Shown here: piece after piece, positions 1 through 12,101 of the stretch
How the letters are laid out: every line of letters starts with the position of its first letter
Numbering within the stretch: the stretch's first letter is position 1
Assembly (NCBI RefSeq): GCF_024206475.1
Contig: NZ_JAMBPR010000010.1
Span: forward strand, 99,865 to 163,864
DNA from: Paraburkholderia sp. CNPSo 3274
Lineage (GTDB): Bacteria; Pseudomonadota; Gammaproteobacteria; Burkholderiales; Burkholderiaceae
Length of the DNA: 64,000 nt
Direction of reading: 5' to 3'
The notes under the pieces: model-generated
What the model was told of the DNA's origin: nothing
Databases searched by the model: none
Seen by the model: the letters and a program-made list of their open reading frames with translations, nothing else
Made by a program: the position numbers and the translations under genes

Positions 1-1
1 G

Positions 2-631
2 CTCCGGTTGAGCGTCTGGGCGATCATCATGATCGTGATCGTCGGTACGCCACTGTCGATCTGGCTGGCACGCAGCCAATCGCGGCTCACGCGATACGTC
101 GACATTCTGGTTTTCTACTCGATGCTCGTCCCATCGCTCGCGATGGGCATCCTGCTCGTCTCAGCATATGGTCCCTATGGACCGCTCGGACGGCTTTTCG
201 CAGAGATTGGTGTCTCACTGAACAATAATGCCAGTTCATTTGTGCTTGCACAGGTCTATGGCGGCCTTGCCTGGTACGTGACTTCGGCACGGACGGCTTT
301 CGACAATGTGGCGCCCGAATTCGAAGAAGCGGCGTACGATCTGGGCGCACCGCCTTTGACGACGTTCTTCAGCGTGACGTTGCCACTTTCCTCGCGGGCC
401 ATCGTGACCGCTGTGTTGTTGGCATGGGTTCGTATCGTCGGCGAATTTGGAATCGTTGCGGTTTTCTCATACTTTCCGCAGGGTATCCCAGTCAAGCTGT
501 TCGTTGACCTGCAAGATAGTGGAATCCAGGCCGTATACGTCCTCACGTGGATATTGCTGTTGCTGATGCTGCCGTTTCCCTTTGTCGTGACGTGTGTTCT
601 TCAGCGCGTGAGGACGACGCAGCAGCGGTGA
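2..631 (+). CDS. molybdate/sulfate-type ABC transporter permease, 5' end outside window
   Basis: Inner-membrane permease of the ModB/CysT class, which passes an oxyanion such as molybdate, tungstate or sulfate from a periplasmic binding protein across the membrane using a ModC-like ATPase. The frame is open to the left edge, so the N-terminus is missing; the first TTG at 8 is probably not the start. Several hydrophobic helices are visible. The cytoplasmic EAA loop that contacts the ATPase is clear near residues 104-120 of the visible part (EEAAYDLGAPPLTTFFSV). It converges on moaD with only 13 bp between the stops, and molybdenum-cofactor genes follow, so molybdate or tungstate is the likeliest substrate. 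That is inference from context. Confidence 0.8.
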   Translation, partial: LRLSVWAIIMIVIVGTPLSIWLARSQSRLTRYVDILVFYSMLVPSLAMGILLVSAYGPYGPLGRLFAEIGVSLNNNASSFVLAQVYGGLAWYVTSARTAFDNVAPEFEEAAYDLGAPPLTTFFSVTLPLSSRAIVTAVLLAWVRIVGEFGIVAVFSYFPQGIPVKLFVDLQDSGIQAVYVLTWILLLLMLPFPFVVTCVLQRVRTTQQR

Positions 632-644
632 ATCGAGCGCTGCT

Positions 645-902
645 TTACCCGCCGGTCACCGGTGGAAAAAATGCGATCTCGCTGTCCTCGCGCACGACAA
701 ATGAGCCGGCGACCATTTCGTGGTTGACGGCTGTACGTACCCGGCGGCCTTCGGGTAAGGCTGCGGCCATCTGGGCGTTGCGCGAGGCCAGCCGCGCCCG
801 CAGGGCGTCGATCGTGAGCTGCGGCGCGTCGACATCGACGACTTCCTGCTGCATGCCGAGCTGTTCCCGGATGCTCGCAAAATACTTGATGGTGAGTCTC
901 AT
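645..902 (-). CDS. moaD: MoaD, molybdopterin synthase small (sulfur-carrier) subunit
   Basis: An 85-residue ubiquitin-fold sulfur carrier. It ends in Gly-Gly (residues 84-85), the tail that is adenylated by MoeB and thiocarboxylated before the sulfur passes to cyclic pyranopterin inside the MoaD-MoaE complex. The length matches the family (about 81-85). It is the last gene of the fdhF-cydAB-moaAED run, 36 bp after moaE. The start is the only ATG giving the complete beta-grasp fold (MRLTIKYFASIREQLG). Confidence 0.93.
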   Translation of the reverse strand: MRLTIKYFASIREQLGMQQEVVDVDAPQLTIDALRARLASRNAQMAAALPEGRRVRTAVNHEMVAGSFVVREDSEIAFFPPVTGG

Positions 903-938
903 GATTGGGTTCCGGTTGTCGCCGGCGGCGCGGGAGCC

Positions 939-1478
939 TCAGCCCCAGCGCAGCATGGCTTGTTCGTCATGTGTTCTGGCTTCTACCCATTCGCATGTCC
1001 CGTCACGGCTGACTTCTTTTTTCCACAGCGGTGCGTGCGTTTTCAGAAAATCCATCACGAACTCGCACGCTCCGAATGCGCAAGCGCGATGCGGCGCGGC
1101 GACAACCACGCATACGACGGCATTGCCGAGGGCGACGCGGCCGACCCGGTGGACGACCTTGATGGCATCGACCTTCCATCGTGCATTGGCTTCTTCGACT
1201 ATGCCCCATAGCGAGTGCTCGGTCATGCCGGGATACTGCTCGAGTTCGAGCGCGACGACGTCGTCGGAATCACCGCTATTGCGGACGACCCCGACGAAAT
1301 TGACCACGGCCCCCACGTTCGGGTTGCGCATGATCGGTGCAATCTCCGCCTGAATATCGATCGGCTGATGCTGGATACGTACTTCGAAGCCGGCTACTAT
1401 GCCGATGCGGGGCTGCGTGTCCTCGGAGTGAGACGGGATGTCGGGCAGGGCGCCCTGCGAGGGTCTGACAGGCGTCAT
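939..1478 (-). CDS. moaE: MoaE, molybdopterin synthase catalytic subunit
   Basis: Large catalytic subunit of molybdopterin synthase, converting cyclic pyranopterin monophosphate to molybdopterin with MoaD thiocarboxylate. The conserved HRVG (residues 110-113) and the lysine-bearing segment FLKTHAPLWKKE (about 144-155), which corresponds to the family's active-site lysines, are intact. At 179 aa it has an N-terminal extension of roughly 25-30 residues over E. coli MoaE. The start at 1478 is supported by a strong Shine-Dalgarno AGGAAGG a few bases upstream, so the extension is probably real. It lies between moaA and moaD. Confidence 0.93.
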   Translation of the reverse strand: MTPVRPSQGALPDIPSHSEDTQPRIGIVAGFEVRIQHQPIDIQAEIAPIMRNPNVGAVVNFVGVVRNSGDSDDVVALELEQYPGMTEHSLWGIVEEANARWKVDAIKVVHRVGRVALGNAVVCVVVAAPHRACAFGACEFVMDFLKTHAPLWKKEVSRDGTCEWVEARTHDEQAMLRWG

Positions 1479-1520
1479 GATCCTTCCTCATGTAGCGGGT
1501 CGTGAAGCGCGCGGCAACGT

Positions 1521-2621
1521 TCAGCCGCCTATGAGCGACATGCGCACTGTCGGCCACACCTTGCCGGTGGCTGGTTTGCGCGGCATCCAGCGCAGCTCCG
1601 AGTACCGGTCATCACGGGCGTTCCAGCTTGCACGAATCGATTCGGCCAACTGCTCGACGGGCACGGCGTCGCCGAGCCAGGGATTGAGGTCCGTTCCCTG
1701 CGTGGCGAAGAGGCAGGTGTAGAGTTGACCGTCGGCGGATACGCGCGCACGGGAGCACGCGCCGCAAAAAGGCGCCGAGATGCTCGAGATGAATCCGACT
1801 TCGCCGCTGCCGCTCGCATGCCGATACTTGACGGCGGTCGCCCCTTCCCGTTCGGCCGGGAGCGGCACGAGAGGAAATTCGGACTCCACGATGGCTTGTA
1901 TCTCCCGCGCCGTGAGCACTGTCGCGTTAGACCAGTCGAACGCACCGCCTACGTCCATGTACTCGATGAAGCGTACAGCGACACCCGTGTTCCTGAACAG
2001 ACGCACGAGCGGAAGGATCTGGCTGTCATTGACGTCCCGCTGGATCACCGCGTTCACCTTGACTGGAGCGAGGCCCACGGCTTGCGCCTGCTCTATGCCG
2101 TCGAGGATGCGCGTCACGGGCAGATCGACGTCGCTCATGCGCCGGAATACCCCTTGATCGACAGCATCGAGGCTGACCGTGACGCGGCCGAGGCCCGCAT
2201 CGCGCAGAGCGCGTGCCCTGCTGGCGAGCAGCGAGCCGTTTGTCGTCATTGCGATGTCCATGGGCTTGCCGCTCGCTGCCGTGAGGCGCGCGAGGCGCTC
2301 GATGAGCGCTTCGAGTCCGCGCCGCAGCAACGGTTCGCCGCCGGTGATGCGGATTTTCTCGACGCCAAGAGACGCGAATGCCCGTGCGAGCTTGACCATT
2401 TGATCGAAGGAAAGGCGCTCTGATGCCCGCAGAAAGGGGTAGTCCGCGCCGAACACGTGACGAGGCATGCAGTAGGTGCAACGGAAATTGCATTGATCGA
2501 TGACGGACAGGCGCAGATCTCGCAGGGGACGTCCGAGCCTGTCGAAGGCCGGCGCAGCGATGCGGGGCAGTCCGTCCGACGACGGTCCGGCGGCGATGAG
2601 TGGCTCGGCGATGGCGTTCAT
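1521..2621 (-). CDS. moaA: MoaA, GTP 3',8-cyclase (radical SAM)
   Basis: First enzyme of molybdenum cofactor synthesis: it converts GTP to 3',8-cyclo-GTP, which MoaC turns into cPMP. The N-terminal radical-SAM cluster cysteines are C44, C48 and C51 (CNFRCTYC). The GGEPLLR SAM motif is at 94-100. The second, GTP-binding [4Fe-4S] cluster has C286, C289 and C303. The protein ends in Gly-Gly, the conserved tail needed for activity. It starts 27 bp after cydB's stop, so moco synthesis appears co-transcribed with the respiratory genes. No moaC is in the window, so the pathway depends on genes elsewhere. This may be a second, dedicated moaA copy. Confidence 0.95.
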   Translation of the reverse strand: MNAIAEPLIAAGPSSDGLPRIAAPAFDRLGRPLRDLRLSVIDQCNFRCTYCMPRHVFGADYPFLRASERLSFDQMVKLARAFASLGVEKIRITGGEPLLRRGLEALIERLARLTAASGKPMDIAMTTNGSLLASRARALRDAGLGRVTVSLDAVDQGVFRRMSDVDLPVTRILDGIEQAQAVGLAPVKVNAVIQRDVNDSQILPLVRLFRNTGVAVRFIEYMDVGGAFDWSNATVLTAREIQAIVESEFPLVPLPAEREGATAVKYRHASGSGEVGFISSISAPFCGACSRARVSADGQLYTCLFATQGTDLNPWLGDAVPVEQLAESIRASWNARDDRYSELRWMPRKPATGKVWPTVRMSLIGG

Positions 2622-2648
2622 GATCTCTTCACAGTAGCGGGCAGATGA

Positions 2649-3635
2649 CTAGTGCTTGACCGGCACGACCTTCCCGCGGAACAGATGGTATTGGTACAGG
2701 TTATAGCCGACCATGATCGGGAACACGATGCCAATCCCACATAGCATGAAGGTGAGCGTCGTGCTGTCCGATGCCGCAGCGGCGACGGTGAGCTGACCGG
2801 GCACGATGTAGGGGAACAGGCTGATCGCGAGGCCCGCGAAAGAGACCACGAACAGGATCGTGGCGCCAACGAATGGGCCATGCTCTCCGCGCATGTGAAT
2901 CGAGTAGAGCACGTAGAGAAACGCGAGTGCGGCCAGCACGCCCAGCGCGATCAGCAGGTGGAATACGCCGGTTTCCTGCCAGCGCGTCACGCCCACCGGG
3001 CTTAGCTTCAACGTAGCGAACGACACCACCAGCGCGGCCGCCACGGTCGTGAACACAGAGACAACGGCATAGCGGCGCGCCGACATTTCGATTGCACCCG
3101 TCGTCTTCTTTACGAGCCAGGTCGCGCCGAGCAGGCAATAGCCGGACACGACGCCGATCGCCGTGACGGCCACGAAGCCGAGGTTCGTGGCGCCGGGCAC
3201 GAAGCCGGTCAGTATCTTGCCGAGCACGATGCCTTGCGATATCGCCGCGAGCAGGCTGCCGATGCCGAACACGCGGTCCCACACGGTCTTGCTGGAGTGT
3301 GCGGCATGACGAAACTCGATCGCCGCGCCGCGCATGATGAAGCTCGCGATCAGCAGCATCACCGGAACGTAGAGGTCCGAAAGAATCATCGCGTAGGCAT
3401 CGGGGAACGCCCCGAAGAGCGCGCCGCCGAGCGCGACAAGCCAGGTCTCGTTGGCGTCCCACACATGGCCAATGGACTGGATCATCAGGTCGCGGTCGCT
3501 TTCGCGGCGGCGCAGTAGGGTGAGCACGCCCACGCCGAGGTCGAAGCCGTCCGTGACGACGTAGAGCACGAGCATCAGGCCGATGAGCCCGAACCACGCA
3601 TGGCTTAGCAGGTCTTGAGTTGTTGAGGGAGGCAT
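2649..3635 (-). CDS. cydB: cytochrome bd-type quinol oxidase subunit II
   Basis: Subunit II of a bd-type terminal oxidase, an integral membrane protein paired with CydA that helps reduce O2 with quinol electrons. The 328-residue protein has about eight or nine helices and begins MPPSTTQDLLSHAWFGLIG. It carries the conserved early segment VVTDGFDLGVG and the WDANETWLV motif. I place the start at 3635, not at the longer open-frame start at 3974, because AGGAAG lies 6 nt upstream of 3635 and the extra upstream residues overlap cydA and are not CydB-like. It follows cydA by 44 bp. No CydX-like small ORF was recognised. Confidence 0.92.
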   Translation of the reverse strand: MPPSTTQDLLSHAWFGLIGLMLVLYVVTDGFDLGVGVLTLLRRRESDRDLMIQSIGHVWDANETWLVALGGALFGAFPDAYAMILSDLYVPVMLLIASFIMRGAAIEFRHAAHSSKTVWDRVFGIGSLLAAISQGIVLGKILTGFVPGATNLGFVAVTAIGVVSGYCLLGATWLVKKTTGAIEMSARRYAVVSVFTTVAAALVVSFATLKLSPVGVTRWQETGVFHLLIALGVLAALAFLYVLYSIHMRGEHGPFVGATILFVVSFAGLAISLFPYIVPGQLTVAAAASDSTTLTFMLCGIGIVFPIMVGYNLYQYHLFRGKVVPVKH

Positions 3636-3679
3636 GATGACTTCCTGTGATGAATGCGAAACGGCGGATGCGTCGTCGC

Positions 3680-5079
3680 TCAGTAGTCGACGGCGTGCGC
3701 GGCGCTCTGGCGGGCAGGCTCGGCCGGCGGCATCAGGCCGAGGTCGGGGCCGCGGCGCAGCCAGCGGCGAGCGAAGACGAAGAACGACGTGATGAGGATG
3801 ACGTAGAAAGCAGCGAACATGATCATGCTGCCCGAGATGGCGCCGGCCGGAATCGCGGAGGCGGACTGGCTCGTGCGCAACAGGCCATAGACGAGCCACG
3901 GCTGGCGGCCCACTTCGCGCACGATCCAGCCGCACTCGACCGCAATGTACGGCAGCGGGATCGCCAATACCCACGCGAGCAGCAGCTTGCGTTGCGCCAG
4001 CAGCGCCTCAAGGCGGCCACGTGACTTGCGCAGCGCGTAAAGCGTCCAGAAGGCGAGCACCATGAACAGGAAACCCACACCGGCCATGACCCGGAACCCG
4101 TAGTAGAGCAGAGGAATCATCGGCGGCTGCTCGGCCACGGGAATGTCCCTCAGGCCCTTGATCTGGCCGTGCAGGCTGTGCGTGCCGAGGAGGCTTAGCA
4201 GGCCTGGCACTTCGAGCGACCAGTCGTTGCGTTGCTGGGCGGCGTCGGGCCACGCGAGGAGCGACCAGCTCGCACCGGTGCCCGGTGCGTTGGTTTCCCA
4301 GTGGCCTTCGATCGCTGCACCCTTGGCCGGTTGCGTGGCAAAGACATCCACGCCGCTGGAGTCGCCCAGCCAGATCTGCACGGGAGCCACGAACGCGAGA
4401 AGCAGCAGCGCGAGCTTGAAGGAGCGCACGAAGAAGGCCGGATCGCGGCGCTTGAGCAGGTAGTACGCCGAGATGCCCGCCACCACCACAAGGCCGGTTT
4501 CGAGCGCGGCAAACCACATGTGCGAGGTGCCCCACGGCATGTCCGGGCTGAAGATCGCTTTCACGTAGTCGGTAACGACAAGCTTGCCGTTGACTTCGGC
4601 GACGCCGCTCGGCGTTTGCAGCCAGGAGTTCGCGACCATGATCCAGAACGCGGACAGCGAAGAGCCGAGTGCGACCATCGCCGTGGCGAACAGGTGAACG
4701 CCCTTGGGAACACGCTCCCATCCCAGCATCATGATGCCGACGAATCCGGCTTCGAGCATGAAGGCCATCGCGCCTTCAAAGCCGAGAATGTTCCCGAAGA
4801 ACTGACCGGTGTATTCCGAAAACGGCCCCCAGTTGGTGCCGAACTGGAACTCCATGGGGATCCCGCTCACGACGCCGACGGCGAAATTGAGCAACAAAAG
4901 CTTGCTCCAGAACCGCGCGTGGCGGTACCAGACGACATCGCTGGTCTTGACCCAGAGTATCTCGACAACGAGCAGAAAAGCGGACAGGCTGATCGTGAGA
5001 ATCGGCCAGAGTATGTGGAAGATCGCGGTCATCGCAAACTGGCCGCGCGCCAGATCAAGGGCTTCGACAGACATGGTCA

Positions 5080-5080
<1 letters not shown>
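3680..5080 (-). CDS. cydA: cytochrome bd-type quinol oxidase subunit I
   Basis: Subunit I, carrying hemes and the quinol site. The likely start MTMSVEALDLARGQFAMTAIFH puts the conserved helix-I histidine at residue 22, corresponding to the heme b595 ligand region of E. coli CydA. The helix II-III segment GFEGAMAFMLEAGFVGIMMLGW is typical. At 466 aa it is shorter than E. coli CydA and lacks the long Q-loop insertion, so it fits the short-Q-loop class. The chosen ATG at 5080 overlaps the fdhF stop in a TGATG arrangement, suggesting translational coupling; longer in-frame starts (to 5137) would lie inside fdhF. Electron supply from the upstream molybdoenzyme through quinol is plausible but not shown. 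Confidence 0.92.
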
Positions 5081-7470
<2,390 letters not shown>

Positions 7471-7666
7471 GACTTTCGTTCCGTAGACTTCGCGCAGGCC
7501 GCCCAGCGTTTTCTGGCCAATGCCGCGCACTGCGATTGGATGGCCCAAGCTTAAGAGCAGAAGCACCGCATCGAGGCGCACAGATTCCACCGGCTTGCTA
7601 GAGTACAGTTGCGCGCGCGCCGGAACATTTCAAGTGAAACACGCGCGCGGATCGAGGAGTAAAGAA

Positions 7667-9091
7667 GTGAATCTTTATGAGCAACTCGCCGACGACATCG
7701 AAAATCTGATACGCAAGGGTGTATATCGGCCGGGGGATCGTGTGCCATCGGTGCGGCAAGCGAGTCAGCAGCATCGCATCAGTATTACGACGGTGATTCG
7801 CGCGTACGTGCTGCTGGAAAGCCGGGGCTTGCTGGAGAGCCGCCCACAGTCGGGCTACTTCGTGAGCCTGCGCGTGGCCGAGGGCGATCGCCACGCCGAT
7901 GAGTTGCGCCCGACACGGCCCATTGCCGTGTCGGCGTCCGTCGACGTGAGCCGGCTCGTGCTTTCGACGCTGCGCTCGATCGCCATCGACGACGCCATTC
8001 CGCTCGGCTCGCCTTATCCCGATCCCGAGCTCTTTCCTTTTGACAAGCTCAATCGCTATGCGGCAGCCGTAGGTCGCAACAAGGCGCTATGGGGCGTAAC
8101 GAACGCTTTGCCGCCGGGCAGCCCGGAACTCTTGCGGCAGATCGCCCGGCGCTACCTCGAGAACGGCATGGCGGTCGATCCGCACGAAATCATCGTGACC
8201 GTGGGTGCAACGGAGGCGATCAATCTGTGCCTGCAGGCCGTCGCGAAGCCGGGCGATGTCGTTGCGGTCGAATCGCCGACGTTCTATGCCATGCTGCACG
8301 CCATCGAGCGAGCCGGCATGAAGGCGATCGAGGTCGCGACGAACCCGGAGTACGGCATCGACATCGACGAACTCGCGGCAATCATCCGGGAACAACCGAT
8401 CGCGGCCTGCATGGCAATGCCGAATTTCCAGAATCCGCTCGGCTTCAAGATGCCCGACGAGCGCAAGCGCGCGCTAGTGGAATTGCTGTCGGGTGCGGAT
8501 GTGCCGCTTATCGAAAACGGCGTCTATAACGAGCTCTATTACGGCGAATCGCATCCGCGCACGCTTAAATCGTACGACAAAAAGGGCATGGTGCTGCACT
8601 GCGCTTCGTTTTCGAAAAGCCTCACATCGGCGTACCGCATCGGCTGGGCGCTGCCTGGCCGCTACCGCGATCAGGTAGAAAAGCTGAAGTTCCTCAACAC
8701 GTTGGCGACGCCGGTGATTCCGCAACTGGCGATCGCGGAGTTTCTCGAGCGTGACGGCTATGAGCATCATTTGCGGCGCGTGCGCAAGCAATATGCGCAG
8801 CAGGCCAACCTGATGAGAGCGATGGTTATGCGGTTTTTTCCGGCCGGCACGCGCATTTCGAGCCCGGCAGGCGGCTATGTGCTGTGGGTCGAGCTGCCTG
8901 CCAAAGTCGATTCGATGAGACTCTATCAGCTTGCGCTGGAAAAACGTATCACGATCGGTCCCGGCTATATGTTTTCAATTTCGGACAGCTATCGGAATTT
9001 CATCCGCCTGAACTACAGCAGTCCGTGGTCGAGCGAAATCGAGCAGGCGGTCATAACCGTTGGCAAGCTGGCGACGGCATGTGCGCGTTGA
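7667..9091 (+). CDS. MocR-type (GntR + aminotransferase domain) transcriptional regulator
   Basis: Regulator with an N-terminal winged helix of the GntR family (residues about 1-75, LYEQLADDIENLIRKG...VPSVRQASQQHRIS) joined to a class-I aminotransferase-fold domain. The PLP-binding lysine is in ASFSKSLTSAYRIGW. MocR proteins sense PLP or an amino-compound rather than catalyse transamination. I choose GTG at 7667 (474 aa), with GAGGAG upstream; the upstream open frame to 7520 lacks family similarity. It is divergent from the fdhF-cydAB-moa operon with about 196 bp between the starts, so that operon is a candidate target. Confidence 0.88.
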   Translation: MNLYEQLADDIENLIRKGVYRPGDRVPSVRQASQQHRISITTVIRAYVLLESRGLLESRPQSGYFVSLRVAEGDRHADELRPTRPIAVSASVDVSRLVLSTLRSIAIDDAIPLGSPYPDPELFPFDKLNRYAAAVGRNKALWGVTNALPPGSPELLRQIARRYLENGMAVDPHEIIVTVGATEAINLCLQAVAKPGDVVAVESPTFYAMLHAIERAGMKAIEVATNPEYGIDIDELAAIIREQPIAACMAMPNFQNPLGFKMPDERKRALVELLSGADVPLIENGVYNELYYGESHPRTLKSYDKKGMVLHCASFSKSLTSAYRIGWALPGRYRDQVEKLKFLNTLATPVIPQLAIAEFLERDGYEHHLRRVRKQYAQQANLMRAMVMRFFPAGTRISSPAGGYVLWVELPAKVDSMRLYQLALEKRITIGPGYMFSISDSYRNFIRLNYSSPWSSEIEQAVITVGKLATACAR

Positions 9092-10013
9092 AGGCGGTTG
9101 CGGCGAGCGTAGAGCGAGAGGGAAACGGATTGCGCGATGGCCGCGCAACCCGTTCCTTGCAATGCCGCGACGCCTGGCATCGCAGCACCCGCAAGACCGC
9201 AACGATGCTGGAAGCGCATCTGAACATACGGCTGTTGAACCGCCCCACTCGCAGCCTGTCGCTGACGGAAATCGGCAAGGACTATCTGGAGGGCTGCCGC
9301 GAGATCATCGACAAGCTCGATGAATGGAATCGAACCTGATGCAGGCCACGCGCGACCCGAGCGGCACGCTGCGGATCGCGGCGCCAATGACGTTCGCCGT
9401 GTCGGGCCTCGGGGAGCCGCTCGCCGCCTATCGCACGTTGCACCCACGCATCGACTTCGACGTCATGACGTTCGACACGCACATCGACATGGTCGAAGGG
9501 GGCTATGACGTCTGCTTTTCCGACGGCCGGCGGTTTGCCAGCGCCACACTGGTGAGCCGGCGCCTGACGAACATTGAGGATGTGGTCGTCGCGTCGCCGG
9601 CGTATCTCGCGCGGCACGATGCGCCGCGCGATCCCTCGGCGCTTGGCGGGCATAGCCTGCTCGCCGTGTCCGACGGCTCGTCGCGCACGTGGGAGTTCTC
9701 CGACGCGAACGGCGTCTATCGCGTGTGCACTGGGCGAGGCGTTAGCGTGTCGAGCAGCTCGATGGTGCGCGTGGCCGCGCTGAATCACATTGGCATCGCA
9801 CTGCTGCCCGCTCCGCTCGTCGCCAATGATCTCGCGCACGGCACGCTTGTACGCGTGCTCGAGCAGTTCGATGTAAATGGGGGCCCGCGCGAGATTTCGA
9901 TGCTCGACTCGGGGCGCACCAACCTGTCGAGAAAGGTCCGCAGCTTCTTCGATTTCACGGTGAGCCAATATCGGACGCCCGACAAGACCGTTGCGTTGCG
10001 TGCGGTTGCCTGA
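9079..10013 (+). pseudogene. LysR-family regulator, frameshifted
   Basis: Two adjacent frames together spell one LysR protein. The first, from an ATG at 9079 to a stop at 9339, holds the end of the HTH domain (MLEAHLNIRLLNRPTRSL, LTEIGKDYLEGCREIIDKLDE). The second, from about 9324 to 10013, holds an intact effector domain (SGTLRIAAPMTFAVSGLG to the C-terminus). Continuity is lost at about 9325-9330, where the expected ...DE-MESNLMQATRDPSG junction needs one more base. The sequence before MLEAHLN (about 9100-9200) also no longer reads as a LysR helix-turn-helix, so there is probably more than one lesion. The ATG lies inside the last codons of the MocR gene. Confidence 0.75.
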
Positions 10014-10209
10014 CCACGTGGATTCGCACATCGCATCAGGTTGCCGGTGACCTGACTGCGACATAACCCGACTTCTTTTCCCCTGATATACAGCCTGACC
10101 CGAAAGGAACTTATTCGGAACGTGGGGTTATTGCCGTTTTTTTGGCTGCTTAGCCTCACCGCTTTTATCTGGATTCTCCTGTTGGGAATCTGTAAACTTG
10201 GGAAAAGAA

Positions 10210-11820
10210 GTGAAAAGTTCTATTCGACGGAACATCGGGCCAGTTGCGCTGATGTTCACTGGTTTGGGCTCGATCATCGGGTCGGGCTGGCTGTTCGGTG
10301 CATGGAAGGCAGCCAAAATCGCGGGGCCAGCGGCCATTTGTGCGTGGATCATCGGTGCGGTCGTGATTCTCGCCATCGCGTTGACGTACGCCGAGCTTGG
10401 CGCAATGTTTCCCGAGTCAGGCGGCACGGTGCGGTACGCACGCTATTCGCACGGCGCGCTCGTCGGTTTCGTTAGTGCGTGGGCCAACTGGATTGCGATG
10501 GTGTCCGTAATTCCGGTCGAGGCCGAAGCGTCGATCCAGTACATGAGCACGTGGCCCTATGACTGGGCGCACCGGTTATTGGTCGATGGATCGTTGACAC
10601 CGACCGGTGTCTTTCTCTCGGCGTTGCTCGTCGTCATCTACTTCATGCTGAACTATTGGGGTGTGAAGGTGTTCGCGCGCGCCAATTCAGCGATCACGGT
10701 CTTCAAGTTCCTCGTGCCGGGCGCCACGATCCTCGGCTTGATGCTGACGGGCTTCCACAAGCAGAATTTCGGCGCCGCCGGCAGCTTCGCGCCATTTGGC
10801 TGGCCGGCGGTGTTCACGGCGGTCGCGACGAGCGGCATCGTATTCAGCTTCAACGGTTTCCAGAGCCCGATCAACCTGGCGGGTGAGGCGCGCAATCCGG
10901 CCAAAAGCGTGCCTTTCGCCGTGGTCGGCTCGATCCTGCTTGCGCTGGTCATTTATGTGTTGCTGCAAGTCGCTTATATCGGTGCCGTCAATCCCGCCGA
11001 CGTCGCGAAGGGCTGGAGTCACTTCAACTTCGCGTCCCCCTTCGCGGAACTGGCGATCGCGCTGAACCTGAACTGGTTGGCAGTCCTGCTGTACGTCGAT
11101 GCGTTCGTCAGCCCGAGCGGTACTGGCACGACCTACATGGCGACGACGGCACGCATGATTTACGCAATGGAGCGCAACAACACCATGCCGAAGATGTTCG
11201 GCAATGTGCACCCGTTCTACGGCGTGCCGCGTCAGGCCATGTGGTTCAACCTGTTGGTGTCGTTTATTTTCCTGTTCTTCTTCCGCGGCTGGGGAACGCT
11301 GTCCGCGGTGATTTCGGTCGCGACTGTCGTCTCCTTTCTGACCGGACCGATCAGCCTGATGGCGCTGCGGCGTGCAGCCCACGATCTCGCTCGTCCGTTG
11401 CGCTTGCCGTTCATGAACGTGATCGCGCCGTTCGCGTTCGTCTGCGCATCGCTCGTTCTCTATTGGGCGAAGTGGCCGCTGACCGGGGAGATCATTCTCC
11501 TGATGATCGTGGCGCTACCCGTGTACTTCTATTTTCAGGCCAAGTCGGGCTTTAACGGCTGGGGCCGCGACCTCAAGGCGGCGTGGTGGCTCATAGCCTA
11601 CCTGCCGGTCATGGCGATTCTGTCCGAGATCGGCAGCAAGGATTTCGGCGGCCTCGGCATACTGCCCTACGGTTGGGACATGCTCGCTGTGATCGTTTGC
11701 TCGCTGGTCTTTTACTACTGGGGCGTACGCGCAGGCTACCGTACCGAGTACCTCGACGAGCGTGAACACGAAAGCAGCCTCGGTGCGCGCGCAAAGGTTG
11801 CGGATCGCGTGTCTGGTTAA
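10210..11820 (+). CDS. APC-superfamily amino acid permease
   Basis: Inner-membrane secondary transporter of about 536 aa with some 12-14 helices. Helix 1 has the APC signature GLGSIIGSGWLFG, and the helix 2-3 region reads TYAELGAMFPESGGTVRYA. The C-terminal tail is hydrophilic (YRTEYLDEREHESS). This resembles the aspartate/acidic amino acid-proton symporter branch, but the substrate cannot be read from sequence. The start is probably GTG at 10210, 5 nt after GGAAAAG; TTG at 10198 would overlap that ribosome site. It precedes a porin, and the two could serve a common uptake route. Confidence 0.85.
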   Translation: MKSSIRRNIGPVALMFTGLGSIIGSGWLFGAWKAAKIAGPAAICAWIIGAVVILAIALTYAELGAMFPESGGTVRYARYSHGALVGFVSAWANWIAMVSVIPVEAEASIQYMSTWPYDWAHRLLVDGSLTPTGVFLSALLVVIYFMLNYWGVKVFARANSAITVFKFLVPGATILGLMLTGFHKQNFGAAGSFAPFGWPAVFTAVATSGIVFSFNGFQSPINLAGEARNPAKSVPFAVVGSILLALVIYVLLQVAYIGAVNPADVAKGWSHFNFASPFAELAIALNLNWLAVLLYVDAFVSPSGTGTTYMATTARMIYAMERNNTMPKMFGNVHPFYGVPRQAMWFNLLVSFIFLFFFRGWGTLSAVISVATVVSFLTGPISLMALRRAAHDLARPLRLPFMNVIAPFAFVCASLVLYWAKWPLTGEIILLMIVALPVYFYFQAKSGFNGWGRDLKAAWWLIAYLPVMAILSEIGSKDFGGLGILPYGWDMLAVIVCSLVFYYWGVRAGYRTEYLDEREHESSLGARAKVADRVSG

Positions 11821-12101
11821 GTGCGGCGAGGGGGCGTTTGAAAGCGCCTCCCCGATCGCCGGGACTGGTCGCAAATTCGGAAAAGAGCTTTTCCCAGAAT
11901 GTAGCAATCAAAAAACAGCTCTATCAATCAGGGACTTGCATGCCGTATCGCGTATGCATCGCGCCTGGCAAACACACAACAATGCCTCTCGAACGCTATG
12001 CGTCAAAATTGCGGCGACCTAGTATCGCGCCAACGGTTTTATTGCGTTGGCTCGAACAGAATTGATCGAGTGGTAAAGAATTAATCACGCTTGGGGTAGA
12101 A

